Made by a program: the position numbers and the translations under genes
Origin: Flavobacteriales bacterium UBA1937
GTDB lineage: Bacteria > Bacteroidota > Bacteroidia > Flavobacteriales > Weeksellaceae
DNA length: 17,426 nt
NCBI GenBank assembly: GCA_002337005.1
Contig: DDFD01000074.1
Span: 1-17,426, forward strand
Direction: 5' to 3'
Notes under the pieces: generated by a model
What the model was told of the DNA's origin: nothing
The model's input: only the letters and a program-made list of their open reading frames with translations
The model's database searches: none
Part shown: in pieces, positions 7,748 to 14,755 of the stretch
Numbering within the stretch: the first letter of the stretch is position 1
How the letters are laid out: the number at the start of each line of letters is the position of its first letter

Positions 7748-8680
7748 ATGATTTTAAAGGAAAATTATAGTCGGTTAATCAAAGAAAAAGCGTTGAAATT
7801 TGGGTTTCAATCTTGTGGAATTTCCAAAGCGGGTTTTCTGGAAGAAGAAGCTCCACATCTAGAAAATTGGCTCAAAAATAATTTTCACGGCGAAATGAAG
7901 TATATGGAAAATTATTTTGATAAAAGGCTAAATCCTACATTATTGGTAGAGGGTGCAAAATCTGTGATTTCTCTTTCTTATAACTATTTTCCTGAGCAGG
8001 AAATAGAAAAAAAAGGCAATTTTAAAATTTCTAAATATGCTTATGGAGAAGATTACCATGAGGTAATTAAAGAAATCTTAAGAAACTTAGTGTCAGAATT
8101 ACAGTTGGAAATTGGGGAGTTTGGGTTTAGGGTTTTTGTAGATTCTGCGCCAGTTTTAGAGAAAGCGTGGGCTAGAAAATCAGGAATTGGTTGGGTAGGT
8201 AAAAATGCGAATTTAATTACTAAAAAACACGGATCTTTTTATTTTTTGGCAGAAATTATTTGTGATTTAGATTTGGTACAAGATTTAGAAACTACAGACC
8301 ACTGCGGTACTTGCAGAAAATGTATAGATGCATGCCCTACACAAGCCATTATTTCTGATAAAATAGTAGATGGAAGCAAGTGTATCTCGTATGCCACCAT
8401 AGAATTAAAAAACGAAATTCCAGATTATTTTGATGGAAAAATGGATGATTGGATTTTCGGGTGTGATATCTGTCAAGATGTTTGCCCTTGGAATCGGTTT
8501 TCTGCGCCCAGTTTAGAAAGTAAATTTAGGCCTAATTTAGAAAAGCTGAACTTTAGAAAACCAGAGTGGAAAGACTTAACTCAGGAAATTTTTTCTGAGA
8601 TTTTTAGAAAATCTGCCGTTAAACGCACCAGATTTGCTGGCTTGATGCGCAATATAGAGTTGGCGTCAAAAGAAAACTGA
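7748..8680 (+). CDS. queG: tRNA epoxyqueuosine reductase QueG
   Basis: QueG carries out the last step of queuosine synthesis, reducing epoxyqueuosine to queuosine in the wobble position of tRNAs with GUN anticodons, using cobalamin and two [4Fe-4S] clusters. The 310-aa product shows FVDSAPVLEKAWARKSGIGWVGKN, split here by its key residue Asp132 (the proton-donor position of the family), then the ferredoxin-like cysteines C186-x2-C189-x2-C192-x3-C196, and C212, C239, C242 and C246 of the second cluster (CDICQDVCPWN). It is shorter than the E. coli enzyme (about 380 aa) because the C-terminal HEAT-like repeats are absent, which is normal in this phylum. It is cytosolic and monocistronic, with a terminator that begins inside its stop codon region. 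The start ATG at 7748 is the only good choice. Confidence 0.95.
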   Translation: MILKENYSRLIKEKALKFGFQSCGISKAGFLEEEAPHLENWLKNNFHGEMKYMENYFDKRLNPTLLVEGAKSVISLSYNYFPEQEIEKKGNFKISKYAYGEDYHEVIKEILRNLVSELQLEIGEFGFRVFVDSAPVLEKAWARKSGIGWVGKNANLITKKHGSFYFLAEIICDLDLVQDLETTDHCGTCRKCIDACPTQAIISDKIVDGSKCISYATIELKNEIPDYFDGKMDDWIFGCDICQDVCPWNRFSAPSLESKFRPNLEKLNFRKPEWKDLTQEIFSEIFRKSAVKRTRFAGLMRNIELASKEN

Positions 8681-8728
8681 TTTTTCTAATTGAAGAATGT
8701 TCAATCAAAAAAATCAGTAATGTTTTTT
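8676..8728 (+). terminator. long terminator hairpin overlapping the queG stop codon
   Basis: ACTGATTTTT (8676-8685) pairs with AAAAATCAGT (8709-8718). Inside it ATTGAA (8689-8694) pairs with TTCAAT (8700-8705) around a 5-nt loop, and the two stems are joined by a symmetric 3x3 internal loop. A run of six T follows after 4 nt (8723-8728). The outer stem includes the TGA stop at 8678-8680. Confidence 0.7.
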
Positions 8729-8895
8729 CTGAGTTCTTTTTGGGGCAACTTTTACTCTAACTGTAATTCTTTTTTGAGATTTTGGCTTTTTGTGCATAAA
8801 AATCAATTTTTCGTTATTAAATTTACAGCAATAATTTTAAATTTCTTTAATGTTAACAAAATTTAATTTACACCAATAAAAACCAATAACTGTCT

Positions 8896-9579
8896 ATGAA
8901 TTTAAAAAAAATCTTCTTTTTTCTATTGAAATCAATAGGTGTAACGCTGGGCGTAGTGGTAATTTATCTTCTTTGCGGCTATCTTATTCCTTTTATAGAA
9001 GTACCTGCCGAAAAAACTAACGAACCCAAAATGATAGAAACATATATTTTGACCAATGGAGTTCATACTGATTTGGTAGTTCCTATTAAAAATGATGAAA
9101 TGGATTGGGGGAAAGAACTTCCTTTTGAAAATACTATTTCAATGAGGTCAGATTATGCTTATCTTTCTGTAGGATGGGGAGATAAGGGTTTTTATTTAGA
9201 TACACCAACTTGGGCAGAATTGAAGCCTTCTACTGCGTTTAAGGCTGCGTTTTGGCTAGGCGAATCTGCCATGCATTGTACTTATTATTTTGAGATGAAA
9301 GAAGGTGAAGATTGTAAAAAGATAATGCTATCCAAAAAACAATATCAAGATTTGGTAAAATTTATTAAAAATAAGTTTGATAGAGATAAGAATGGTAAAG
9401 TGATTTTTATTCCTACAGATGCTGTTTATGGTATAAATGATGCTTTTTATGATGCCAAAGGAAAGTATAGTTTTTTAGAAACTTGTAATACTTGGGCGAA
9501 TGATGGTTTAAAAGCAGCCGGGCAAAAAGCAGCGCTATGGACACCTTCGGATTTGGGGATATTTCAGCATTATGACTAA
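8896..9579 (+). CDS. DUF2459 / TIGR02117 family membrane-anchored protein
   Basis: This 227-aa protein has a single N-terminal membrane segment (about residues 6-33) after a positively charged MNLKK start, with the rest probably in the periplasm. The family signature is clear: ETYILTNGVHTDLVVP (48-63), SVGWGDKGFYLDTPTW (91-106) and SFLETCNTWANDGLKAAG (192-209). The family was named for its position near urease genes in some bacteria; no urease gene is here and its activity is not established to my knowledge. Conserved His57 and Cys197 in strong motifs look like catalytic residues, see findings. There is a 215-nt gap after queG that holds the queG terminator. Its 3' end overlaps the convergent YceI-like gene by 4 nt. 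Confidence 0.85.
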   Translation: MNLKKIFFFLLKSIGVTLGVVVIYLLCGYLIPFIEVPAEKTNEPKMIETYILTNGVHTDLVVPIKNDEMDWGKELPFENTISMRSDYAYLSVGWGDKGFYLDTPTWAELKPSTAFKAAFWLGESAMHCTYYFEMKEGEDCKKIMLSKKQYQDLVKFIKNKFDRDKNGKVIFIPTDAVYGINDAFYDAKGKYSFLETCNTWANDGLKAAGQKAALWTPSDLGIFQHYD

Positions 9580-10067
9580 TTGTTTTGAAAACTAAATGAT
9601 AAATCTAGCTCATCTTTTGTAACAATCATTCCTGCCATTTTTCTTGGTGGGGTAATCCCGAAATCGCTAAATTTTACTTGTTGTTTCCCAGATAATATTT
9701 TTCCGTTTTCAGTAATTTCTATGGTGTAGTTTTTTACCTTGTTCATTAGTTTTACTTCTGCTACAGAAAGGTAAGTTCCGTTGTTGTTTTTTTTGAATTT
9801 CCCAAAACTAATATGTATCTGAGGGAACTTGTCTGCGCCTAGTGTTTTTCTAAAATCTTTGGTGATGTAATCATATTTGCAATCAAAATCTACTATGTTT
9901 AAAATGATTTTGTTAGAATTTTGACTGCCAAATTGTGAAGGTGCTGCGAAATTTTTATCAACACATTTAAAAGTGTTCATGTTTGTTTTTCCATAAATCG
10001 TGAAGTTGTTTTCTTGTGCAGCTGCAAAAACAGTAAGGAATACAAAATATTTATATAAACTTTTCAT
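9576..10067 (-). CDS. YceI-like periplasmic protein (orphan copy)
   Basis: The 163-aa product has a signal peptide (MKSLYKYFVFLTVFAAA, cleavage before QEN) and a YceI-like beta-barrel domain: FTIYGKTNMNTFKC near the start, FRKTLGADKFPQIHISFGKF (the conserved L-x-A-x-x-FP-x-I segment) in the middle, and MAGMIVTKDELDLSFSF at the end. YceI proteins bind isoprenoid-like lipids in some species. The ATG at 10067 is used because the only alternative is a TTG three codons upstream, inside the -7 box. The gene is separated from the barrel gene by the latter's terminator, and the TATATTTG box overlaps that region, so it appears to be transcribed on its own. It contains two cysteines (FKCVDKN and FDCKYDY). 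Confidence 0.8.
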   Translation of the reverse strand: MKSLYKYFVFLTVFAAAQENNFTIYGKTNMNTFKCVDKNFAAPSQFGSQNSNKIILNIVDFDCKYDYITKDFRKTLGADKFPQIHISFGKFKKNNNGTYLSVAEVKLMNKVKNYTIEITENGKILSGKQQVKFSDFGITPPRKMAGMIVTKDELDLSFSFQNN

Positions 10068-10073
10068 TGGAAA

Positions 10074-10081
10074 CAAATATA
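10074..10081 (-). promoter_or_regulatory. -7 box of the orphan YceI-like gene
   Basis: The minus strand reads TATATTTG at 10081..10074, followed by TTTCCA and the ATG at 10067. Transcription would start about 3 nt before the start codon. It abuts the U tract of the upstream terminator. No exact TTTG lies 17-20 nt upstream. Confidence 0.45.
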
Positions 10082-10082
10082 T

Positions 10083-10111
10083 TAAAAAAGGGGCAATGAA
10101 AGCCCCTTTTT
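10083..10111 (-). terminator. terminator of the YceI-barrel operon
   Basis: On the minus strand AAAAAGGGGC (10111..10102) pairs perfectly with GCCCCTTTTT (10094..10085), 10 bp with a 7-nt loop, and the U tract follows. It lies 22 nt after the barrel stop codon. Confidence 0.9.
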
Positions 10112-10132
10112 GTGTGTTATGAAATTCTTAAA

Positions 10133-11452
10133 TTAGAATCCAATAGTAGCTTCTAACATAACTCCATTAAATTTACCTCCATAAAGAGCGGAATTAGTTC
10201 CCCAAGCAGTACTTTCGTTATATTTTTGATTTACATATTCTAATTTAGCAAGAACATTTTTAGTTAAGAACCAACCACCAGCTAAATTATATCTTGTGAT
10301 TTTTCTTTCTGCAGCTGTATCATTATCTTTACCATTAATTGCATTGTATTTTCCACCTACATAAAATTGTTCTTTATTACCAAATCTGTAAAGTAATTCA
10401 CCAGCGTATTGAGTGTAATTACCAGATGTAGCAGCTTTAGTAGGTACACCAGCTACGGTAGTCACTTTATAACCAGATGCATTTTCAAAAGTTCCGAAGA
10501 ATTCTAATCCTTGATATTTAATGAATGGATTAATTTGAATCGCGGTCATATCATAGAAACCAGGATTAAATCTTCCAGTTGCTTGGTTGGTTGTACCAGT
10601 TGTATCTGCTGTAGTTAGTAAAACGTAATAGTATCTTGAACCTGCTCTGTCATCAGAATAGAGTTTACCGTTTGTTGTTAAACCATTAGTTTTCAAGATA
10701 GACCCGGTTAATCTTACTCTTAAATCAGAGTTTACTTGTTTGTCATAACCTAATTTAGCATATAATGATGGCTTATTATCAGACGTAGCTGTATTAACCA
10801 CAGATTGATTTAGTTTACCATTTGAAACCCCTACCATTCCTAAGAATCCATCTTTGTGGTAATATACTTCACCAAAAGCTTGTGTAGTAAAAGAATCCAT
10901 AATGTTGTTTCCTACAAAAGCATTGTTTATTGTTTCTGCATTATCTGATCTTCTAAAGTGAGAGTCACCGTAGTTTATTTCGTCCATACCAACTTTCACT
11001 CTTACATTTTTCATAAGACCTTCTAAAAGACCTTTAGAGATAAAGTCTAAGTTGTCAATTTGAATGTATCCACCTTTTACCCAAGCTTCGTTGTGGTGTC
11101 TAGCGGATAGGTAGGTTCTTAAGTGCATTTTAACACCTTTAGCTAAATAAGCATTAATATCTAAGTTAGCGGTTGGTAAGTTAAAATCTTTTCCCATAGG
11201 GTTTAATGTAACGCCAGTTGCAAGGGTTCCTTTGGTGCTGTGCTCAAGTGCTTGAAATTGAAGAGCAAAATCACCACCTACCACTACTTTTACACCATCA
11301 TATTCAGGAGCTTCTACTTTAGGGTCTTCAAAGATGTTTCTAGTAGATTTTTCTGGAGCTAGGTAGTCTCTCATTTTTGTTTCTTGAGCATAAAATGCTG
11401 TGCTTACTAATACTGTAGATAATACAGCTGCTTTAATCCATAAAGTTTTCAT
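10133..11452 (-). CDS. outer-membrane beta-barrel, porin-like
   Basis: The 439-aa product has a signal peptide (MKTLWIKAAVLSTVLVSTAFYA-Q) and ends in phenylalanine after the strand VMLEATIGF, typical of outer-membrane barrels. The mature part is full of alternating aromatic and polar strands (for example LDINAYLAKGVKMHLRTYL, NPFIKYQGLEFFGTFENAS, YAGELLYRFGNKEQFYVGGK), consistent with a 14- to 18-strand porin-like channel. A segment around KVGMDEINYGDSHFRRSDN is typical of this Flavobacteriia family. The solute is unknown. It is preceded by a YceI gene 36 nt upstream on the same strand, so the two form an operon ending in the terminator at 10083-10111. Confidence 0.8.
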   Translation of the reverse strand: MKTLWIKAAVLSTVLVSTAFYAQETKMRDYLAPEKSTRNIFEDPKVEAPEYDGVKVVVGGDFALQFQALEHSTKGTLATGVTLNPMGKDFNLPTANLDINAYLAKGVKMHLRTYLSARHHNEAWVKGGYIQIDNLDFISKGLLEGLMKNVRVKVGMDEINYGDSHFRRSDNAETINNAFVGNNIMDSFTTQAFGEVYYHKDGFLGMVGVSNGKLNQSVVNTATSDNKPSLYAKLGYDKQVNSDLRVRLTGSILKTNGLTTNGKLYSDDRAGSRYYYVLLTTADTTGTTNQATGRFNPGFYDMTAIQINPFIKYQGLEFFGTFENASGYKVTTVAGVPTKAATSGNYTQYAGELLYRFGNKEQFYVGGKYNAINGKDNDTAAERKITRYNLAGGWFLTKNVLAKLEYVNQKYNESTAWGTNSALYGGKFNGVMLEATIGF

Positions 11453-11488
11453 ACTTTTCTTATTTGTTTGTTATTTTTATATAAATTT

Positions 11489-12025
11489 TTAGTTTGCTAC
11501 AATGTTTACAGTTACTGTAACTACGTCTCCAGTGTGTACGCCTAAGAAACCAGGGGTTTCCATACCATAGTCAGACATTTTTAAACTTTCAGAGCCTGTA
11601 ATGGTATAAGAGTTACCATTTTTAACAACATTTACTGGGAAGGTAACAGCTTTGGTAACACCAGCTATAGTCAATTTTCCGTTTACATTGGTTTTACCTA
11701 CTGGTAGAGAAGCTGCGGTAAAAGTAATGTTTGGTTGTGTGTCTGATTTTAAAGCTTTGTAAGCTTTGTTGTCCATCATACCTCCTTTTTCACTTTTCAA
11801 AGCTTTAACAGCGATAATAAATTTTGCATTGGTAATTGCATTTCCGCTTACAGTACCTACGAAAGTTGCAGTGCTAGAGTTCATTACCCAATCATGCATC
11901 GGAGATGTTCCGTTAACTGTGGTTTTTGAAGATTTAGCAGTAATTGTTTGTGCATTTATTAACCCAACTGTTAATAATGAAAGTAAAATTAGAACTTGAT
12001 TGATTTTTTTGTTAATTGTTTTCAT
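11489..12025 (-). CDS. YceI-family periplasmic protein
   Basis: The 178-aa product has a signal peptide ending GLINA-Q (residue 25/26) and a full YceI domain (lipocalin-like barrel): TSPMHDWVMNSSTATFVGTV with the conserved H-D/W pair, KSEKGGMMDNKAYKALKS, ITFTAASLP, VNGKLTIAGVTKAVTFPV (the G-x-LTI-x-G-x-T-x-x-V motif) and LKMSDYGMETPG. It is the first gene of the operon with the beta-barrel (36 nt gap). YceI proteins bind lipid-like molecules and are often secreted to the periplasm, so it may carry a hydrophobic compound to or from the barrel, which is inference. It is expressed from an AT-rich upstream region carrying a TACATTTG box and an inverted repeat. Confidence 0.92.
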   Translation of the reverse strand: MKTINKKINQVLILLSLLTVGLINAQTITAKSSKTTVNGTSPMHDWVMNSSTATFVGTVSGNAITNAKFIIAVKALKSEKGGMMDNKAYKALKSDTQPNITFTAASLPVGKTNVNGKLTIAGVTKAVTFPVNVVKNGNSYTITGSESLKMSDYGMETPGFLGVHTGDVVTVTVNIVAN

Positions 12026-12075
12026 ATTTTTAATTATTTATCATTTATTTTCTTGTAGTATCAAATTTTATGGTA

Positions 12076-12083
12076 CAAATGTA
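12076..12083 (-). promoter_or_regulatory. -7 box of the YceI-barrel operon
   Basis: The minus strand reads TACATTTG at 12083..12076 (TAnnTTTG), predicting a start near 12072 and a leader of about 47 nt. No TTTG lies at the right distance upstream, which would fit a promoter that needs an activator. Confidence 0.45.
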
Positions 12084-12134
12084 TGGACAAAAAATTAATT
12101 ATTTTTATTTTTTTTGCATTATATTTTATGATTT

Positions 12135-12163
12135 TTATCAATAAATCGTTCTATTATTGATAA
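12135..12163. repeat. perfect inverted repeat, possible operator
   Basis: TTATCAATAA (12135-12144) and TTATTGATAA (12154-12163) are exact reverse complements separated by 9 nt. No T run follows on either strand, so it is not an intrinsic terminator. Its centre lies about 77 nt upstream of the predicted transcription start of the YceI-barrel operon, a position used by activators. Confidence 0.55.
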
Positions 12164-12307
12164 TATCGTAATATTAAGATGTTTTTAATTGGATGGAGTA
12201 GTCGTTAATTATATAATGAGTTATTAAATAATTAATAAATTTAAAAAATATTTGAAAAGTTGGTAATTTTCGGAAATTAGTGGTAAAATTTATAGAATTT
12301 ATAGCAT

Positions 12308-12341
12308 AAAAAAGCCGAGAACTTGATTAAAGTTCTCGGCT
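12308..12341 (-). terminator. terminator of tRNA-Leu
   Basis: AGCCGAGAACT (12341..12331 read on the complement) and its partner (12323..12313) form an 11-bp perfect stem extended by one A-T pair, loop of 5 nt, followed by six U on the minus strand (12313..12308). It starts six bases after the tRNA 3' end. Confidence 0.9.
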
Positions 12342-12346
12342 AATAG

Positions 12347-12426
12347 TACCCAGGACCGGGATCGAACCGGTACTCCTAAGAACTGGTGTTTGAGACCAGC
12401 GCGTCTACCAATTCCGCCACCTGGGC
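12347..12426 (-). tRNA. tRNA-Leu, anticodon CAA
   Basis: The minus strand folds as a class II tRNA of 80 nt. The acceptor stem is GCCCAGG with CCTGGGT (one G-U pair), discriminator A at 12347. The D arm contains GCG/CGC with the AATTGGTAGA loop, the anticodon stem CTGGT/ACCAG encloses CTCAAAC, giving anticodon CAA (reads UUG). The variable arm is short for leucine (11 nt, a 3-bp stem), and the T arm is ACCGG-TTCGATC-CCGGT. The 3' CCA is not encoded and must be added. It has its own full promoter and terminator and is a single-gene unit. Confidence 0.96.
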
Positions 12427-12444
12427 ATGCGAATTTTGTGAGTG

Positions 12445-12474
12445 CAAATATAGAATTTTTTGTTTTAAAACAAA
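12445..12474 (-). promoter_or_regulatory. promoter of tRNA-Leu
   Basis: On the minus strand TTTG (12474..12471), an 18-nt spacer and TATATTTG (12452..12445) form a perfect Bacteroidota promoter. The predicted start near 12441 leaves a 5' leader of about 15 nt for RNase P. The -33 box is one half of a 16-nt palindrome, TTTGTTTTAAAACAAA (12459-12474). Confidence 0.8.
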
Positions 12475-12494
12475 GAAATTTTTATCAAAATATT

Positions 12495-13262
12495 TTAGAA
12501 CTCTATTTCTAACCCATCATAAGCTGGGCGAATATGCTCTGGAAGCTCATTTTCTATTTCTTGGTGGAAGCCAAATTTATTGCTTATATGAGTGAGGTAG
12601 GTCTTTTTTGGCTGAAGTTCTTCTACCAATTCTAGAATTTCGGGTAGTATATAATGTGCAATATGTGGTTCGGTTTTTCTAAGGCAGTTGATAATCAAAA
12701 AATCTAGATTTTCTAATTTCCATTTTTCTTCTTCAGGAATGTTGCTTGCATCTGTTATATAAACTAGATTTTTCATTTTGAAGCCTAATATAGGAAGTTG
12801 GTGATGCAAAACTTTGATAGGGGTAATTTCGGTATTGCCTAACTTGAAAATTTCTTCATTTATAAAATTCAACTGAAAACTAGGCGCACCGGGATATTTT
12901 ACTTCAGAAAAAGCATAGGGAAATCTATTTTTGATTTCGTTTCCTACTCTGGGTAAACAGTAAATAGATACATCTTGTTTTTTTTGAAAAATGATGGGGC
13001 GTAGGTCGTCTAAGCCAATAATATGGTCGTTATGTTCGTGAGTGACTAGAAGTGCATCTACTGTATTTTCTTTATTGGTGAGCATTTGTTGACGGAAATC
13101 TGGACCACAATCTATCAATATTTTTTTTCCGTCATCATCTGTAATCATTACAGATGATCTTAATCTTTTGTCTTTTTGGTCTGTAGATAAGCAAACAGGA
13201 TGCGTAGATCCTATCACTGGAATGCCTTGAGAAGTGCCAGTTCCAAGAAATTTCAACTTCAT
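12495..13262 (-). CDS. PhnP-like metallo-beta-lactamase-fold hydrolase
   Basis: The 255-aa cytosolic product has the full metallo-beta-lactamase signature. MKLKFLGTGTSQGIPVIG opens the fold in the way of the PhnP/RNase Z group, the metal site THEHNDH gives His75, His77, Asp79 and His80, and further ligands are likely His154 (LHHQLPILGF), Asp171 (ITDAS) and His225 (LTHIS). PhnP cleaves cyclic phosphodiesters; RNase Z relatives trim tRNA. Without the exosite arm of RNase Z, a small phosphodiesterase is the better guess, substrate unknown. The ATG at 13262 is chosen over the one at 13298, which would overlap the promoter region of the divergent gene. It ends 68 nt before tRNA-Leu on the same strand and diverges from the 477-aa gene with 46 nt between them. 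Confidence 0.87.
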   Translation of the reverse strand: MKLKFLGTGTSQGIPVIGSTHPVCLSTDQKDKRLRSSVMITDDDGKKILIDCGPDFRQQMLTNKENTVDALLVTHEHNDHIIGLDDLRPIIFQKKQDVSIYCLPRVGNEIKNRFPYAFSEVKYPGAPSFQLNFINEEIFKLGNTEITPIKVLHHQLPILGFKMKNLVYITDASNIPEEEKWKLENLDFLIINCLRKTEPHIAHYILPEILELVEELQPKKTYLTHISNKFGFHQEIENELPEHIRPAYDGLEIEF

Positions 13263-13263
13263 T

Positions 13264-13293
13264 TTTGAATTTTGTGATATTTTGGTAAATTTA
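13264..13293 (+). promoter_or_regulatory. promoter of the 477-aa gene operon
   Basis: TTTG at 13264-13267, 18-nt spacer, TAAATTTA at 13286-13293 (one mismatch to TAnnTTTG). Transcription would start near 13297, about 12 nt before the ATG. The box TAAATTTA is its own reverse complement and faces both divergent genes. Confidence 0.5.
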
Positions 13294-13308
13294 CGCAAAA
13301 AATATCAG

Positions 13309-14742
13309 ATGCCTCAAATAAAACAGTATCTCACACCCAAACAAAAATCTTTAGTTGTAAACCTAGATCCTAATATATATGGAACTTTTGCGGAAATTGG
13401 TGCAGGACAAGAAACAGTGCGTCATTTTTTCAGAGCAGGTGGGGCGTCTGGAACTATAGCAAAAGCAATGTCTGCCTATGATAAAGACTATAGTGATGCT
13501 ATTTACGGTAAAGAAGACCTTAACCGATATGTTACTCAGAATAGATTAAGAAAAATGCTTCGTTACGAAGTAAAATTGATAGAAGAGAGGCTTGCAAAAC
13601 CAGAAAATTCTAACAAAAAATTCTTTTCTTTTGCCAATACAGTTACTACCATTAATTACGAAAAAACCTTCAGAGGTCACGGTTGGGTAGGAATAATGTT
13701 TCAGGCAAAACCTGGTGAAGAATACAGCGAAGTAGTTTTACATGTAAAATTTAATGAAAATGATGCTACTCTACAGCAGGAAACACTTGGGAGCTTAGGT
13801 GTAAATCTAGTCTATGGTGCCTTTTACCACAATGATAATCCTAGAGAATTGATAAAAAGTCTATATGATGAAATTTCGGTTGATAATATAGAAATTGATA
13901 TGATAGATTTTCGAGGGCCAGCCTTTGAGTATGTAGATAATAGATTAATGAGCCTTCAGTTGATCAAAAATGGAATGACAGATGCCGTAATCTTTAATTC
14001 TGAAGGAAATAATATGCTTCCTGCTGATTTGCTTTATAAGAAAGATGTCTTCGCGGTTAGAGGGAGTTTCAGACCTGTTACTTTGGTTAATGTAGATATG
14101 TTTGAAAACGGTCTCGAAATGTTTTTAAAAGATACTGGTGGTAAACCTGAAGATACTGTAATTTTATTTGAAATTACCATTGCTAATCTAAAAGCATCTG
14201 GTGATATAGACGAAAGAGATTTTCTTGACAGAGTAGATGTTCTGGCAAAACTTGGTTATACAGTGATGATTTCTATTTTCTCAGAATATTACAGATTAGT
14301 AGAGTATTTCACTTCTTACAAAGTAAGGTATATAGGTGTAGCAATGGGGGTGAATAATCTGGTCATGGTTTTTGATGAAGATTATTATAAAAATCTATCA
14401 GGTGGAATTTTAGAGGCTTTTGGTAAATTCTTTAGAAAAGATATGAGAGTTTATCTCTATCCATATAAAGATCCACAAACGCACGAGCTGCTTTCTTCAG
14501 AGAATTTAATCATTAGCGAAAATTTGAAAGAATTGTTCAAATATTTTAAATTAAATAGAAGAATAGTCGATATTAAAAACTATAATCCAGACCACGCAGA
14601 AATTTATTCTAGAGAAATTCTCAATAAAATTGCCAACCAAGAAAAAGGTTGGGAAAAACAACTTCCTGCTGGTGTAGCAGAAATGATTAAAGAACGCGGA
14701 ATGTTTGGTTACAAAGAAGATATAGAATTCGAAGAATACTAA
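13309..14742 (+). CDS. conserved protein of unknown function, 477 aa
   Basis: I recognise this as a large cytosolic protein family common in Bacteroidota that some databases label TonB-dependent receptor or nicotinate-nucleotide adenylyltransferase; neither label is supported here, since there is no signal peptide, TonB box, barrel strand pattern or nucleotidylyltransferase HxGH motif. The most conserved-looking parts are the N-terminal segment YGTFAEIGAGQE (about residues 24-35), GGASGTIAKAMSAYDK, and FRGHGWVGIMFQ. The rest is alternating helix and strand, with charged turns. Residues 160-400 look like two similar alpha/beta lobes. The ATG at 13309 follows its promoter; an upstream ATG at 13234 lies inside the divergent gene. 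It is followed 13 nt later by a GAF-domain methionine-sulfoxide reductase, so the two are cotranscribed. Confidence 0.7.
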   Translation: MPQIKQYLTPKQKSLVVNLDPNIYGTFAEIGAGQETVRHFFRAGGASGTIAKAMSAYDKDYSDAIYGKEDLNRYVTQNRLRKMLRYEVKLIEERLAKPENSNKKFFSFANTVTTINYEKTFRGHGWVGIMFQAKPGEEYSEVVLHVKFNENDATLQQETLGSLGVNLVYGAFYHNDNPRELIKSLYDEISVDNIEIDMIDFRGPAFEYVDNRLMSLQLIKNGMTDAVIFNSEGNNMLPADLLYKKDVFAVRGSFRPVTLVNVDMFENGLEMFLKDTGGKPEDTVILFEITIANLKASGDIDERDFLDRVDVLAKLGYTVMISIFSEYYRLVEYFTSYKVRYIGVAMGVNNLVMVFDEDYYKNLSGGILEAFGKFFRKDMRVYLYPYKDPQTHELLSSENLIISENLKELFKYFKLNRRIVDIKNYNPDHAEIYSREILNKIANQEKGWEKQLPAGVAEMIKERGMFGYKEDIEFEEY

Positions 14743-14755
14743 AAAACAAAAAATT

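Larger units (their letters stand above)
12026..12346. other. AT-rich intergenic region upstream of the YceI-barrel operon
   Basis: About 320 nt without a gene between the YceI start and tRNA-Leu. It holds the TACATTTG box, a 10-bp perfect inverted repeat (12135-12163), a smaller AATAT-CGTA-ATATT repeat (12162-12175) and the tRNA terminator (12308-12341). The stretch 12180-12307 is very AT-rich and shows nothing else that I can name. Confidence 0.7.

Noticed and set aside
12135..12163. The inverted repeat as an FNR/CRP-type site
   Set aside because: The half-sites are in the opposite orientation (ATCAAT...ATTGAT) to TTGAT-N4-ATCAA, and the spacing differs.
12386..12595. Open frame of 69 codons on + over the tRNA and the hydrolase end
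   Set aside because: It runs antisense through tRNA-Leu and into the metallo-beta-lactamase gene, with no start signals.
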